39,825 nucleotides of DNA from an uncultured Prevotellaceae bacterium (GTDB lineage: Bacteria > Bacteroidota > Bacteroidia > Bacteroidales > Bacteroidaceae), in the NCBI GenBank assembly GCA_946625675.1, contig CAMOTI010000147.1:1-39825 (forward strand), in the 5' to 3' direction. The notes below the pieces were generated by a model that worked only from the letters and a program-made list of their open reading frames with translations, made no database searches and was not told the origin of the DNA. This document shows, one piece after another, positions 18,057-25,638 of this stretch. The position numbers were made by a program, and so were the translations under genes. The stretch's first letter is position 1. Each line of letters opens with the position of its first letter.

Positions 18057-18080
18057 GTAGAGACGCGCCGTGGTGCGTCT
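18057..18080. repeat. Palindromic intergenic repeat, copy 2
   Basis: GTAG (18057-18060) is followed by AGACGCGCC (18061-18069), which pairs with GGTGCGTCT (18072-18080, one G-T pair). It is the second copy of the element at 157-180, in the opposite orientation, and lies between the last fimbrial gene and the small lipoprotein gene. Confidence 0.6.
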
Positions 18081-18121
18081 TCATAATTCCGCTACCCGTA
18101 GTAACGAAAAAACTAAAGAAA

Positions 18122-18646
18122 ATGAGAACCTCTTTGATTATCATCCTGTCTTTACTACTTTGCACAGCATGCTCTGAAACACGAAAAACCGAGCGACCTG
18201 CAAAAAGCACAAAACAAGTCAAAAAAGCAAAGCCAAAAAGCCACGTCGCAACAACGGAAAAAAACGAAGAGGAAGAAGACTCCCCCACAGTCTACAAAGA
18301 GGCATTGAAAGCCGAGATCAAAGACGTATGCGCCAAGCTGCCCGTGAAAGTAGAAGAGGGCGTCACCGTGGAGAACTTCACCGTCGAAGGCAACGACGCC
18401 GTATATTATTATATGTGTGAGGAGCCGAAAGTGAATATGGATGCCGTTGCGCAAGCCAAGACAAAAATGAAAGAAGGCACACGTGAATCTTTGAAAACGA
18501 CACACGACCCAGAGACCATCCATCTGCTGCGTATGCTCAAAGGCGGACAGATGGGACTTATCTTCAGATATAAGGGCACAAAAAGCGGCAAGGCTGTCGA
18601 CGTCGTCTTCAGCCCTGCCGAAATCAAGGAATTAAACTATCCTTAG
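18122..18646 (+). CDS. Small lysine-rich lipoprotein of unknown function
   Basis: The start is placed at the ATG at 18122 because it gives a clean lipoprotein signal (MRTSLIIILSLLLCTACSE, Cys17). The frame stays open upstream to 18017, but that part crosses a palindromic repeat and has no signal character. The mature 174-residue product has a basic linker (about 20-45, many Lys), then EEEEDSP, then a domain of about 120 residues with a single YYYMCEEPKV segment. I do not recognise the family. It lies 124 bases after the fimbrial operon and could be its last gene or an independent one. No promoter stands out. Confidence 0.7.
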   Translation: MRTSLIIILSLLLCTACSETRKTERPAKSTKQVKKAKPKSHVATTEKNEEEEDSPTVYKEALKAEIKDVCAKLPVKVEEGVTVENFTVEGNDAVYYYMCEEPKVNMDAVAQAKTKMKEGTRESLKTTHDPETIHLLRMLKGGQMGLIFRYKGTKSGKAVDVVFSPAEIKELNYP

Positions 18647-18650
18647 GATA

Positions 18651-18730
18651 ACTAGGCTTTTTTCTAGTTTTTCTAGTTTTGCTAGTCTTCCTAGTTTTGC
18701 TAGTTTACCTAGTTTTGCTAGTTATCTTAG
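18651..18730. repeat. 9-bp CTAG array between convergent genes
   Basis: Eight or more units of the type TTGCTAGTT with exact 9-bp period fill most of the gap between two converging genes. A GGATAACTAGGC sequence at 18646-18657 starts the array, close to the GGATGACTAGGC seen at 33606 and 34437. Confidence 0.8.
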
Positions 18731-18746
18731 CCAAACTTGCTCTGGA

Positions 18747-19454
18747 TCACACCTGCTCCTTCAGCAACTCCACGAGCTGACACATCCCCGACGTAGCAAC
18801 GTCCTTGATAACGTGAACACGAAGCATGGGATCGACATTCGCCGGATGGGGGTCGATGAGGTATATTTTGGCGTCGTGGTTCGCATAGCTGACCAGCCCT
18901 GCGGCGGGATAAACCTTCAAGGAAGTCCCGACTATCACCACGATGTCTGCTTGGGCCACCTCCAAAATGGCGGGCTCCATATTCGGCACAGGCTCGCCAA
19001 ACCACACAATATACGGACGTAGCTGAGACCCGTCCTTTGCCTTGTCTCCGATGTTAATCACAGGGTTGTCGGCTGGCAAGTCCACAATACATTTAGGATC
19101 GTTAGGATTATTCGACGACGTGGCTTTCATCAACTCGCCATGCAGATGAATCACTTTTGTGCTGCCGGCCTGCTCATGAAGATTGTCTATGTTCTGAGTC
19201 ACCACGGTCACATCAAAATCCTTCTCCAACTCAGCCACCAGACGGTGGGCGTCATTGGGCTTGCAGCCAAGCAGCTGCTTACGACGCTCATTATAAAAAC
19301 GAATCACCAACTCACGGTCGCGTCGATAACCCTGAATACTGGCGACCTGCTCTACGGGGTATTCCTCCCACAAGCCGTCGCTGTCGCGGAAGGTGCGTAT
19401 ACCGCTCTCTGCGGATATTCCTGCACCTGTAATAAATACAAGTTTTTTCTTCAT
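18747..19454 (-). CDS. cobB: Sir2-family NAD-dependent deacylase, zinc-less type
   Basis: This 235-residue class III sirtuin removes acyl groups from lysines with NAD+. Visible motifs are FITGAGISAESGIRTFR (NAD site, 7-23), the acyl-pocket pair Tyr54 and Arg57 (YNER) that marks desuccinylase/demalonylase types, TQNIDNLHEQAG (86-97) and the catalytic His105 in HLHGE. WFGE and GTSLKVYPA follow in order. The module that normally carries four zinc-binding cysteines (about 108-145) has only one Cys (Cys122), so the zinc appears to be lost. From memory this is a lineage trait of Bacteroidales CobB proteins rather than damage. It is monocistronic on the minus strand with a perfect promoter. Confidence 0.9.
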   Translation of the reverse strand: MKKKLVFITGAGISAESGIRTFRDSDGLWEEYPVEQVASIQGYRRDRELVIRFYNERRKQLLGCKPNDAHRLVAELEKDFDVTVVTQNIDNLHEQAGSTKVIHLHGELMKATSSNNPNDPKCIVDLPADNPVINIGDKAKDGSQLRPYIVWFGEPVPNMEPAILEVAQADIVVIVGTSLKVYPAAGLVSYANHDAKIYLIDPHPANVDPMLRVHVIKDVATSGMCQLVELLKEQV

Positions 19455-19478
19455 ATCTCTCTCGGTTTAAAAACAAGG

Positions 19479-19510
19479 CAAAGTTAACATTTTTCTGACA
19501 AACCACCAAA
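19479..19510 (-). promoter_or_regulatory. Consensus promoter of the sirtuin gene
   Basis: On the minus strand TTTG (complement of 19507-19510), 20 bases, TAACTTTG (complement of 19479-19486). Transcription would start about 18 bases before the ATG. Confidence 0.75.
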
Positions 19511-19638
19511 TCAGACAAGAATTTTATGTGTGCCCGCCATCAAACCAGTGTCGCGCATTTTTACTCTTCCTCAAATATCGCACGTTAAGCCATTCTAACA
19601 AAAAAGTAAACCAACGCGTCAAATAAATGCATTCAAGC

Positions 19639-19669
19639 TTGCACGCAAACGAAATTTTGTATATATTTG
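19639..19669 (+). promoter_or_regulatory. Promoter of the Arg-rich protein gene
   Basis: CTTG (TTG at 19639-19641), 20 bases, TATATTTG at 19662-19669. The leader would be about 60 bases. Confidence 0.65.
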
Positions 19670-19735
19670 CAGACAAATGGGCAACAGCCCATATAACCAC
19701 ACCTTTTATTTATTAACCAAAAAAATTTAAGAGAA

Positions 19736-20092
19736 ATGAGAAAATTATTAGTTTTAGTCATCCTGACGATGATGACTATGGCTGCCAACGCCAAAAGCAA
19801 ATTCTCTCTGCTCGACAACGCCGCCATCGCACCATCGACAACAGCAACGATGGAAAACCAGCAGCGGCCTCAACCACGAAAACGAGCTAATGTTCGTCAG
19901 GCACAACGACGCAGGGCGATAGCCAGTGCAAGAAGAAACGCACCACCCCGCTACGCACACAGAGGTCCGGCTCACCGCTACCACCGTCCAGGCCCACCTC
20001 CACGCTACCGCCGCGGACCAGTTCGGCACTACCGCCACCACCCGGGACCACGCCCTTACCGTGGACCAAGAAGAGGATACTACAGAAGATAG
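19736..20092 (+). CDS. Small secreted Arg/His/Pro/Tyr-rich protein
   Basis: This 118-residue protein has a clear signal peptide (1-19, ending AANA). The mature part is strikingly basic: arginine dominates from residue 47 onward, and the last 50 residues are built from RxxPRY/HRPGP-like runs rich in Arg, Pro, His and Tyr (for example PPPRYRRGPVRHYRHHPG). Such a chain is unlikely to fold like an enzyme. It may bind nucleic acid, lipopolysaccharide or another polyanion outside the cytoplasm, which is inference. The gene has its own promoter and a strong terminator, so it is a real, separately controlled unit and not a chance reading frame. Confidence 0.75.
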   Translation: MRKLLVLVILTMMTMAANAKSKFSLLDNAAIAPSTTATMENQQRPQPRKRANVRQAQRRRAIASARRNAPPRYAHRGPAHRYHRPGPPPRYRRGPVRHYRHHPGPRPYRGPRRGYYRR

Positions 20093-20110
20093 TACCGTCC
20101 GACTCAGAAC

Positions 20111-20155
20111 AACCATGCGGCCATCAGCAAAAGACATGCTGGCCGCATGGTTTTT
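20111..20155 (+). terminator. Terminator after the Arg-rich protein gene
   Basis: AACCATGCGGCC (20111-20122) pairs with GGCCGCATGGTT (20141-20152), 12 bp without mismatch, running into a T-tract. Confidence 0.85.
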
Positions 20156-20341
20156 ATCAACCAAGAGCAAACAAATTAATCGCACAAAAGCACCTCCCGG
20201 AAGCCCCGAAACACAAAATATGAATGAATTTGTAACGTTTTTGTAACGTGGAAATGGCAACAAAGTACGATTTTAACTTAAAAATTGTCAAATTCCGCGT
20301 TTTTTCGGTCATTTCACAAAAAAAACAAGAAAATCGTGTGA

Positions 20342-20368
20342 TTGTTTCAAAAAAAATAAATATCTTTG
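20342..20368 (+). promoter_or_regulatory. Distal promoter of pckA
   Basis: TATCTTTG at 20361-20368 is a perfect -7 box. A TTG (20342-20344) lies 16 bases upstream, slightly closer than usual. It predicts an RNA start near 20375 and a leader of about 290 bases. A second TAATTTTG at 20634-20641 near the ATG lacks a good -33 element. Confidence 0.6.
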
Positions 20369-20374
20369 CACACG

Positions 20375-20434
20375 ATTTTGAAAGAGGCTTCAAAATGTAA
20401 ATAATTATGGCCTTAACAACGCCATAAGTTTTTT
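20375..20434 (+). ncRNA. Candidate attenuator or short leader RNA of pckA
   Basis: Right at the predicted start of transcription there is a hairpin ATTTTGAA/TTCAAAAT (20375-20382 with 20389-20396). It is followed by an intrinsic-terminator-like hairpin TTATGGC/GCCATAA (20405-20411 with 20421-20427) and GTTTTTT. RNA polymerase would be expected to release a transcript of about 60 bases here unless prevented. The remaining 230 bases up to the ATG show no gene. Confidence 0.5.
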
Positions 20435-20667
20435 ACTTAACAAGCCGATAAACAAGCATTTCGCAAACATTGATTTGTTTTTCACCATAAAAAAACTTTC
20501 AATTCAACAAATGAGAGTAGAGGTAAAAACAGAATCAATATTTGTAATGTAAACATGTGCTTTAAGGAGATTAATGTTTCAGCAAAGCATAATGCAAGTT
20601 GAAAAAAATAGAGAAGCTACAGCATTTGCATATTAATTTTGCTTATAACAAAAATTTAAATAAATAA

Positions 20668-22281
20668 ATGGCAACATTAGATTTAGCAAAGTATGGAATC
20701 ACCGGATCAAAGGTGATTGCCCACAACCCTTCTTATGAGGTTTTGTTTGCAGAAGAGACCAAAGCAGGTCTTGAAGGTTTCGACAAAGGACAGGTGACCG
20801 AACTCGGCGCCGTGAACGTGATGACTGGTATCTACACCGGACGTTCTCCTAAGGACAAGTATATCGTGGACGACGCTCAGTCACACGACAAGGTTTGGTG
20901 GACTTCTGATGAATACAAGAACGACAACCACCCCATGTCTGAGGAGGTTTGGGCAACTGTAAAGGACATCGCAGTGAAGGAGCTTTGCAACAAGGATCTC
21001 TATGTTGTCGACGCTTTCTGCGGAGCTAACGAGGCTACACGTCTTGCTGTCCGTTTCATCGTAGAGGTGGCATGGCAGGCTCACTTCGTTACAAACATGT
21101 TTATCCAGCCTACAAAAGAGGAACTGGAGAACTTCGAACCTAACTTCGTAATCTACAACGCATCTAAGGCAAAGGTTGAGAACTACAAGGAACTTGGCCT
21201 CAACTCAGAGACTTGCGTTGCATTCAATACTTCTTCTCGTGAGCAGGTTATCATCAACACATGGTATGGTGGCGAGATGAAGAAGGGTATGTTCTCTATG
21301 CAGAACTACTACCTCCCGCTTCAGGGCATCGCTTCTATGCACTGCTCTGCCAACACCGACATGGAAGGCAAGAACACCGCTATCTTCTTCGGTCTTTCCG
21401 GAACTGGTAAGACCACACTCTCTACCGATCCGAAGCGTCTCCTCATCGGCGATGACGAGCACGGATGGGACGACGAGGGCGTGTTCAACCTCGAAGGCGG
21501 TTGCTATGCAAAGGTGATCAACCTCGACAAGGAATCAGAGCCAGACATCTACAACGCCATCAAGCGCGACGCACTCCTCGAGAACGTGACAGTTGACGGA
21601 GAAGGCAAGATTGACTTCGCAGACAAGAGCGTGACCGAGAACACCCGTGTGTCTTACCCGATCAACCACATCGACAAAATCGTACAGAAGGTGGCTGGAA
21701 AGAGCGCTGGTCCTGCTGCAAAGAACGTGATCTTCCTTTCTGCAGACGCATTCGGCGTACTTCCTCCTGTATCTATCCTCACTCCTGAGCAGACTAAGTA
21801 CTACTTCCTCTCTGGATTCACAGCAAAACTCGCTGGAACAGAGCGCGGTATCACTGAGCCTACTCCTACTTTCTCTGCTTGCTTCGGACAGGCATTCCTC
21901 GAGTTGCATCCTACAAAGTATGCTGAGGAGCTCGTGAAGAAGATGGAGAAGAGCGGTGCAAAGGCTTACCTCGTGAACACAGGATGGAACGGAACAGGCA
22001 AGCGTATCTCAATCAAGGACACCCGTGGTATCATCGACGGTATCCTCGGAGGCTCTATCCTCACTGCTCCTACCAAGACTATTCCAATCTTCAACTTCGA
22101 AGTACCTACAGAGCTTGAGGGTGTAGATCCTGCAATCCTCGATCCTCGCGACACTTACGCTGACGCAGCTGAGTGGGAGAAGAAGGCAGTTGACCTTGCA
22201 CAGCGTTTCCAGAAGAACTTCGTGAAGTACTGCGGAAACGAGGCTGGTAAGGCTCTCGTTGCAGCTGGTCCTCAGTTGTAA
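20668..22281 (+). CDS. pckA: Phosphoenolpyruvate carboxykinase (ATP)
   Basis: This 537-residue cytoplasmic enzyme interconverts oxaloacetate plus ATP with phosphoenolpyruvate, CO2 and ADP. In Bacteroidales it usually runs in the CO2-fixing direction towards succinate. Family hallmarks are present at full length: [11 protein letters not shown] near residue 57, [12 protein letters not shown] near 206, the kinase P-loop [11 protein letters not shown] (242-252), the metal-binding [10 protein letters not shown] right after it, and [13 protein letters not shown] near 432. The codon usage (CTC, GGT and AAG preferred) is that of a strongly expressed gene. It is monocistronic, with a long leader containing a terminator-like hairpin and a structured 3' region. 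Confidence 0.97.
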   Translation: MATLDLAKYGITGSKVIAHNPSYEVLFAEETKAGLEGFDKGQVTELGAVNVMTGIYTGRSPKDKYIVDDAQSHDKVWWTSDEYKNDNHPMSEEVWATVKDIAVKELCNKDLYVVDAFCGANEATRLAVRFIVEVAWQAHFVTNMFIQPTKEELENFEPNFVIYNASKAKVENYKELGLNSETCVAFNTSSREQVIINTWYGGEMKKGMFSMQNYYLPLQGIASMHCSANTDMEGKNTAIFFGLSGTGKTTLSTDPKRLLIGDDEHGWDDEGVFNLEGGCYAKVINLDKESEPDIYNAIKRDALLENVTVDGEGKIDFADKSVTENTRVSYPINHIDKIVQKVAGKSAGPAAKNVIFLSADAFGVLPPVSILTPEQTKYYFLSGFTAKLAGTERGITEPTPTFSACFGQAFLELHPTKYAEELVKKMEKSGAKAYLVNTGWNGTGKRISIKDTRGIIDGILGGSILTAPTKTIPIFNFEVPTELEGVDPAILDPRDTYADAAEWEKKAVDLAQRFQKNFVKYCGNEAGKALVAAGPQL

Positions 22282-22346
22282 TCCCCCCCATTTGGAGAGA
22301 CGGCCTCAAAATCCGTCTCCACCATTCTGACAAAGAAATAAAAGAC

Positions 22347-22444
22347 AATCAGCAACGCTGATTAAGGTTATCATATTTCTCCCCGATTCTCTATAAGAAT
22401 CTTTATTCGGGCTATGTCGTTGTGAAACGGTATAGCCTTTTTTT
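22347..22444 (+). terminator. Three-hairpin 3' region ending in a terminator
   Basis: Downstream of pckA three hairpins follow one another: AATCAGC/GCTGATT (22347-22353 with 22357-22363), GATTCT/AGAATC inside CCCGA/TCGGG (22382-22410), and GGCTAT/ATAGCC (22410-22415 with 22432-22437) leading into TTTTTTT. The last is a normal intrinsic terminator. The first two may be 3' UTR structure or a small RNA. Confidence 0.6.
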
Positions 22445-22595
22445 ATGTTATAAAAGCTTAATCCACAACACTTAGACCGGCAGATTCCTCCACCGCAAGA
22501 ATCACATAGAAATCCGAACTGAAGACGGGGAAGCTTCAATAACAAGAATAGAGAACGAATATTTGCAAAAAATTCAGTAAAAATCCAAAATTATT

Positions 22596-22626
22596 TTTGA
22601 TTTACCAACACTTATTCGTACCTTTG
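22596..22626 (+). promoter_or_regulatory. Promoter of the M6 protease gene
   Basis: TTTG at 22596-22599, 19 bases, TACCTTTG at 22619-22626: an exact consensus match. The leader would be about 72 bases. Confidence 0.8.
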
Positions 22627-22705
22627 CAATTTATAGACATACAGGACATAAAGAATAAAACAAAAAGTCATCATTTATTCCAAATCAATCTCGAAAACTC
22701 AAAAA

Positions 22706-24853
22706 ATGAACAGGCTTCTACCACTCATATTACTTTTCATTTACTGCACCACCCTATCCGCCACAGTCAAACCACGCGACGGACACTACGAGCCGCTTGT
22801 ATTTGCCGACCAGCAGGAACAGGCGGCCATCAGCCCAAGAATGAAAGGGCCATGGAAATTAGGATCGCAGAAGACGGCACCGCTCAAGGCACTCGGAAGC
22901 CCCAAAGTGCCGGTTATTCTCGTTCAGTTCTCCGACAAGAAATTCACCAGCGGACTCAAAGACAGCAACGGTAACCCCTACGAATGCAACTCGGAAGACG
23001 ATGAGATGCTCGTCAACGAGTTTTACTATAAGTTCTGCAACGGACTGGGCAACGGGGAATACTACACCGAGGCTGGAAGCCATGGAGCCATCACCGAATA
23101 TTTCCGTGACCAAAGCAACGGACAGTTCACGCCTGAGTTCGTCATTATCGGGCCTGTGACCCTCGACAAAAGCTATGTGTACTACGGAAAGGACGGTTCG
23201 TCGAAAGACACCAGCCTCTCCACCTTCTACAGCGACGCAATCAAGGCCGCTCAGAGAGTGTACACCAACTGGGGCACCTTCGACAACGACAACGACAACA
23301 CGGTCGACATGGCGTTCTTCGTTTATGCCGGAGAAGGCCAGAACGGATGCGACGACACCAACACAATATGGCCGCAGGAGCGCAGCACAGGAGGAACGAT
23401 CAACGGCACAAAATACGGATGCTATGCGTGCTGCAACGAGACTTACAAAGGAAAGACCGACGGAATCGGCGTGTTCTGCCACGAGCTCAGCCACGCACTC
23501 GGCCTGCCCGACTTCTACGACACCAACTACGTGGCTTACGGTATGGACTACTGGGACCTGATGGACTCCGGCTGCTACTGCAACCAAGGATACTGCCCAT
23601 GCAACTACACGGCCTACGAACGTGAGTTCATGGGATGGACCAAGCTCAACACCCTGAACCCCTACCAGCCACAAAAACTGACGCTCTACCCCACCAGTTC
23701 TTATTACCTTCACGACTATGACGAGGAATGGAAAGCCTACAAAGTGGTGAACGAAGAGAATCCGAACGAATTCTACGTGCTGGAGAACCGACAGTCGCGT
23801 GGCTGGGACCTCTATGTAGGCAGAGGCGACGAATACTCGAAGATGAACGGTATGCTCATCACGCACGTGGACTACGTGGCATCAAGATGGAGCAGCAACA
23901 CCGTCAACACCGATCCTAAACATCAGTACATGACCATCATGCCCGCCGACGGCGTGCTCGACTCCTATATGTACGTCAAAAATGAAGAGCAGTACAAGAA
24001 TTTCATGTACTCGGCCTACGGAGACCTCTACCCGGGCTACAGGAAAGTCACCTCGTTCGAAGGGCCCGACCAGTTCGTCTACACCACGACGGGAGACTTC
24101 CCAGAGGAAATGAACCAACCACTCTACAACATCAAAAACAACGCTGACGGAACGGTGACGCTCCACTACATGAAGAAATTCAAGGAGGAGCAGTCCATCA
24201 CGCTCTCCGAGCTGGCAGACATGACCTACGGAGACAGCATACTGACCCTGCCCGAACAGACAGCAGAAGGACTCTCCATCACATGGACCAGCAGCAACTC
24301 AGACGTGGCCACCATAGACGGCAACAAACTCACTGTCGTGGGCAGTGGCACCACCACCATCACAGCCACACAAGCCGGCGACCGGAACTACGAAAAGATG
24401 GAGAAGTCGTTTGAGCTGAACGTGGGCAAGGCTCAACTGACCGCCAAGGCCGACAGCCTGTTCATGACCGCCGGCGAGATGCTGCCCACGCTCACCATCA
24501 CCTACGAAGGCTTCGTCAACGGAGACGACGAGACGACACTCACGACTCAGCCAAACATCACATGCGAGGCTGACCCAAACTCACCGGCCGGCGAATATGC
24601 CATCATACTGACAGGAGGAGAAAGCGACAAATATGAGATAGTCCTCTCCAACGGCATTCTAACCATCACCGAGCCGGAGAACAAACCAGGCGACGTGAAC
24701 GAAGACGGATTTGTGGACATCAGCGACATCGTGGCCATCATCAACCAAATCGCAGGAACGGCAACTTACCGCTATGCAGACGTCAACAAGGACGACAACG
24801 TCGACATATCAGACATCGTGGCTGTCATCAACATCATCGCTGGGCAACAATAA
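22706..24853 (+). CDS. Secreted M6-family metalloprotease with dockerin
   Basis: This 715-residue protein has a signal peptide (1-19, LSATV). The catalytic region (about 65-470) belongs to peptidase family M6 (immune inhibitor A type): VPVILVQFSD near residue 70, an N-x-D-N-x-VD calcium-type loop, and the zinc site HELSHALGLPD at 259-269 followed by a MDYWDLMDSG turn. The C-terminal part holds a Big_2-type immunoglobulin-like domain (about 496-573), an MBG-type domain (about 574-657) and a type I dockerin pair (660-715, GDVNEDGFVDISDIV and ADVNKDDNVDISDIV). Dockerin-like calcium modules occur on many secreted Prevotella enzymes without a cellulosome. A role in degrading host or dietary protein is likely. 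It is monocistronic. Confidence 0.9.
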   Translation: MNRLLPLILLFIYCTTLSATVKPRDGHYEPLVFADQQEQAAISPRMKGPWKLGSQKTAPLKALGSPKVPVILVQFSDKKFTSGLKDSNGNPYECNSEDDEMLVNEFYYKFCNGLGNGEYYTEAGSHGAITEYFRDQSNGQFTPEFVIIGPVTLDKSYVYYGKDGSSKDTSLSTFYSDAIKAAQRVYTNWGTFDNDNDNTVDMAFFVYAGEGQNGCDDTNTIWPQERSTGGTINGTKYGCYACCNETYKGKTDGIGVFCHELSHALGLPDFYDTNYVAYGMDYWDLMDSGCYCNQGYCPCNYTAYEREFMGWTKLNTLNPYQPQKLTLYPTSSYYLHDYDEEWKAYKVVNEENPNEFYVLENRQSRGWDLYVGRGDEYSKMNGMLITHVDYVASRWSSNTVNTDPKHQYMTIMPADGVLDSYMYVKNEEQYKNFMYSAYGDLYPGYRKVTSFEGPDQFVYTTTGDFPEEMNQPLYNIKNNADGTVTLHYMKKFKEEQSITLSELADMTYGDSILTLPEQTAEGLSITWTSSNSDVATIDGNKLTVVGSGTTTITATQAGDRNYEKMEKSFELNVGKAQLTAKADSLFMTAGEMLPTLTITYEGFVNGDDETTLTTQPNITCEADPNSPAGEYAIILTGGESDKYEIVLSNGILTITEPENKPGDVNEDGFVDISDIVAIINQIAGTATYRYADVNKDDNVDISDIVAVINIIAGQQ

Positions 24854-24879
24854 TTAACAATTTACTATTTATTCAAATT

Positions 24880-24908
24880 TTTGATTGTTTTTATATACAG
24901 TAACTTTT
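24880..24908 (+). promoter_or_regulatory. Possible promoter of the DUF4254-GT9 pair
   Basis: TTTG at 24880-24883, 17 bases, then TAACTTTT at 24901-24908, one base from TAnnTTTG and with a spacer slightly short of the norm. Confidence 0.35.
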
Positions 24909-24936
24909 CATTTCACCCTATTAAAACATAAAGACT

Positions 24937-25542
24937 ATGACATTTACAGAATTAGCAATGCCGATTTTCGAACAGGCTATCAACGACTACCATAAGTTCG
25001 ACAACGTGGACCAACCTATCAACAATCCCTATGAGATGCCGTCCATCGAATACTACCTCTATCTGAAGAACTGGATCGACACCGTACAGTGGCACTTCGA
25101 GGACATCATCCGCGAGCCGGACATCAATCCCGAGGAGGGAATCCAGCTGAAACGACGCATCGACAAGAGCAACCAGGACCGTACGGACCTCGTCGAGATG
25201 ATCGACAGCTATTTCCTCGACAAGTACAAGGACGTAGAGGTTCTGCCCGACGCCACCATCAACACCGAGAGCCCGGCATGGGCGGTCGACCGCCTGAGCA
25301 TCCTGGCACTCAAGATCTACCACATGAAAGAGCAGACGGAGCGCACAGACGCCACTGCTGAGCATATCCAGAAATGCCAGCAGAAACTGAACGTGCTGCT
25401 TGAGCAGAAAAAAGACCTCTCTTCTGCCATCGACCAGCTGCTCTGCGACATCGAGGCCGGACGAAAGTACATGAAAGTCTACAAGCAGATGAAGATGTAC
25501 AACGACCCCAGCACCAACCCTGTACTCTACGGAAAGAAATAG
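24937..25542 (+). CDS. DUF4254 family protein
   Basis: This 201-residue, soluble, mainly helical protein has the family's regular features: NPYEMPSIEYYLYLKNWIDT, WHFEDIIREP, DQTD-like NQDRTDLVEMID, and a long coiled-coil-like helix near 125-175. There is no signal peptide. DUF4254 genes in Bacteroidales sit directly before a GT9 heptosyltransferase-like gene, as here, which suggests a shared role in lipopolysaccharide or surface-glycan assembly. The molecular activity is unknown to me. The 96-base gap to the GT9 gene is filled by a 9-bp array. Confidence 0.85.
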   Translation: MTFTELAMPIFEQAINDYHKFDNVDQPINNPYEMPSIEYYLYLKNWIDTVQWHFEDIIREPDINPEEGIQLKRRIDKSNQDRTDLVEMIDSYFLDKYKDVEVLPDATINTESPAWAVDRLSILALKIYHMKEQTERTDATAEHIQKCQQKLNVLLEQKKDLSSAIDQLLCDIEAGRKYMKVYKQMKMYNDPSTNPVLYGKK

Positions 25543-25552
25543 ACATATACTC

Positions 25553-25624
25553 CTAGAAAATCTAGAATAACTAGAAGTTCTAGAATATCTAGAGAATCTA
25601 GAAGTTCTATAATATATAGAAAAA
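25553..25624 (+). repeat. Eight-unit 9-bp CTAGAA array before the GT9 gene
   Basis: Eight consecutive units beginning CTAGA or CTATA (for example CTAGAATAA, CTAGAAGTT) hold a strict 9-bp period. The ATG of the GT9 gene follows at 25639. There is no 7-bp array here. Confidence 0.85.
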
Positions 25625-25638
25625 AACTCCAGCCTCAA

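Noticed and set aside
18017-18121. N-terminal extension of the small lipoprotein gene
   Set aside because: The upstream frame crosses a palindromic repeat and would bury the lipoprotein signal, so the ATG at 18122 is preferred.
22859-23866. Minus-strand open frame of 335 codons
   Set aside because: It is opposite the M6 protease catalytic domain and shows only antisense composition.
24683-24853. Dockerin repeats as evidence for a cellulosome
   Set aside because: No cohesin or scaffoldin is present, and dockerin-like calcium modules are common on single Prevotella proteins.
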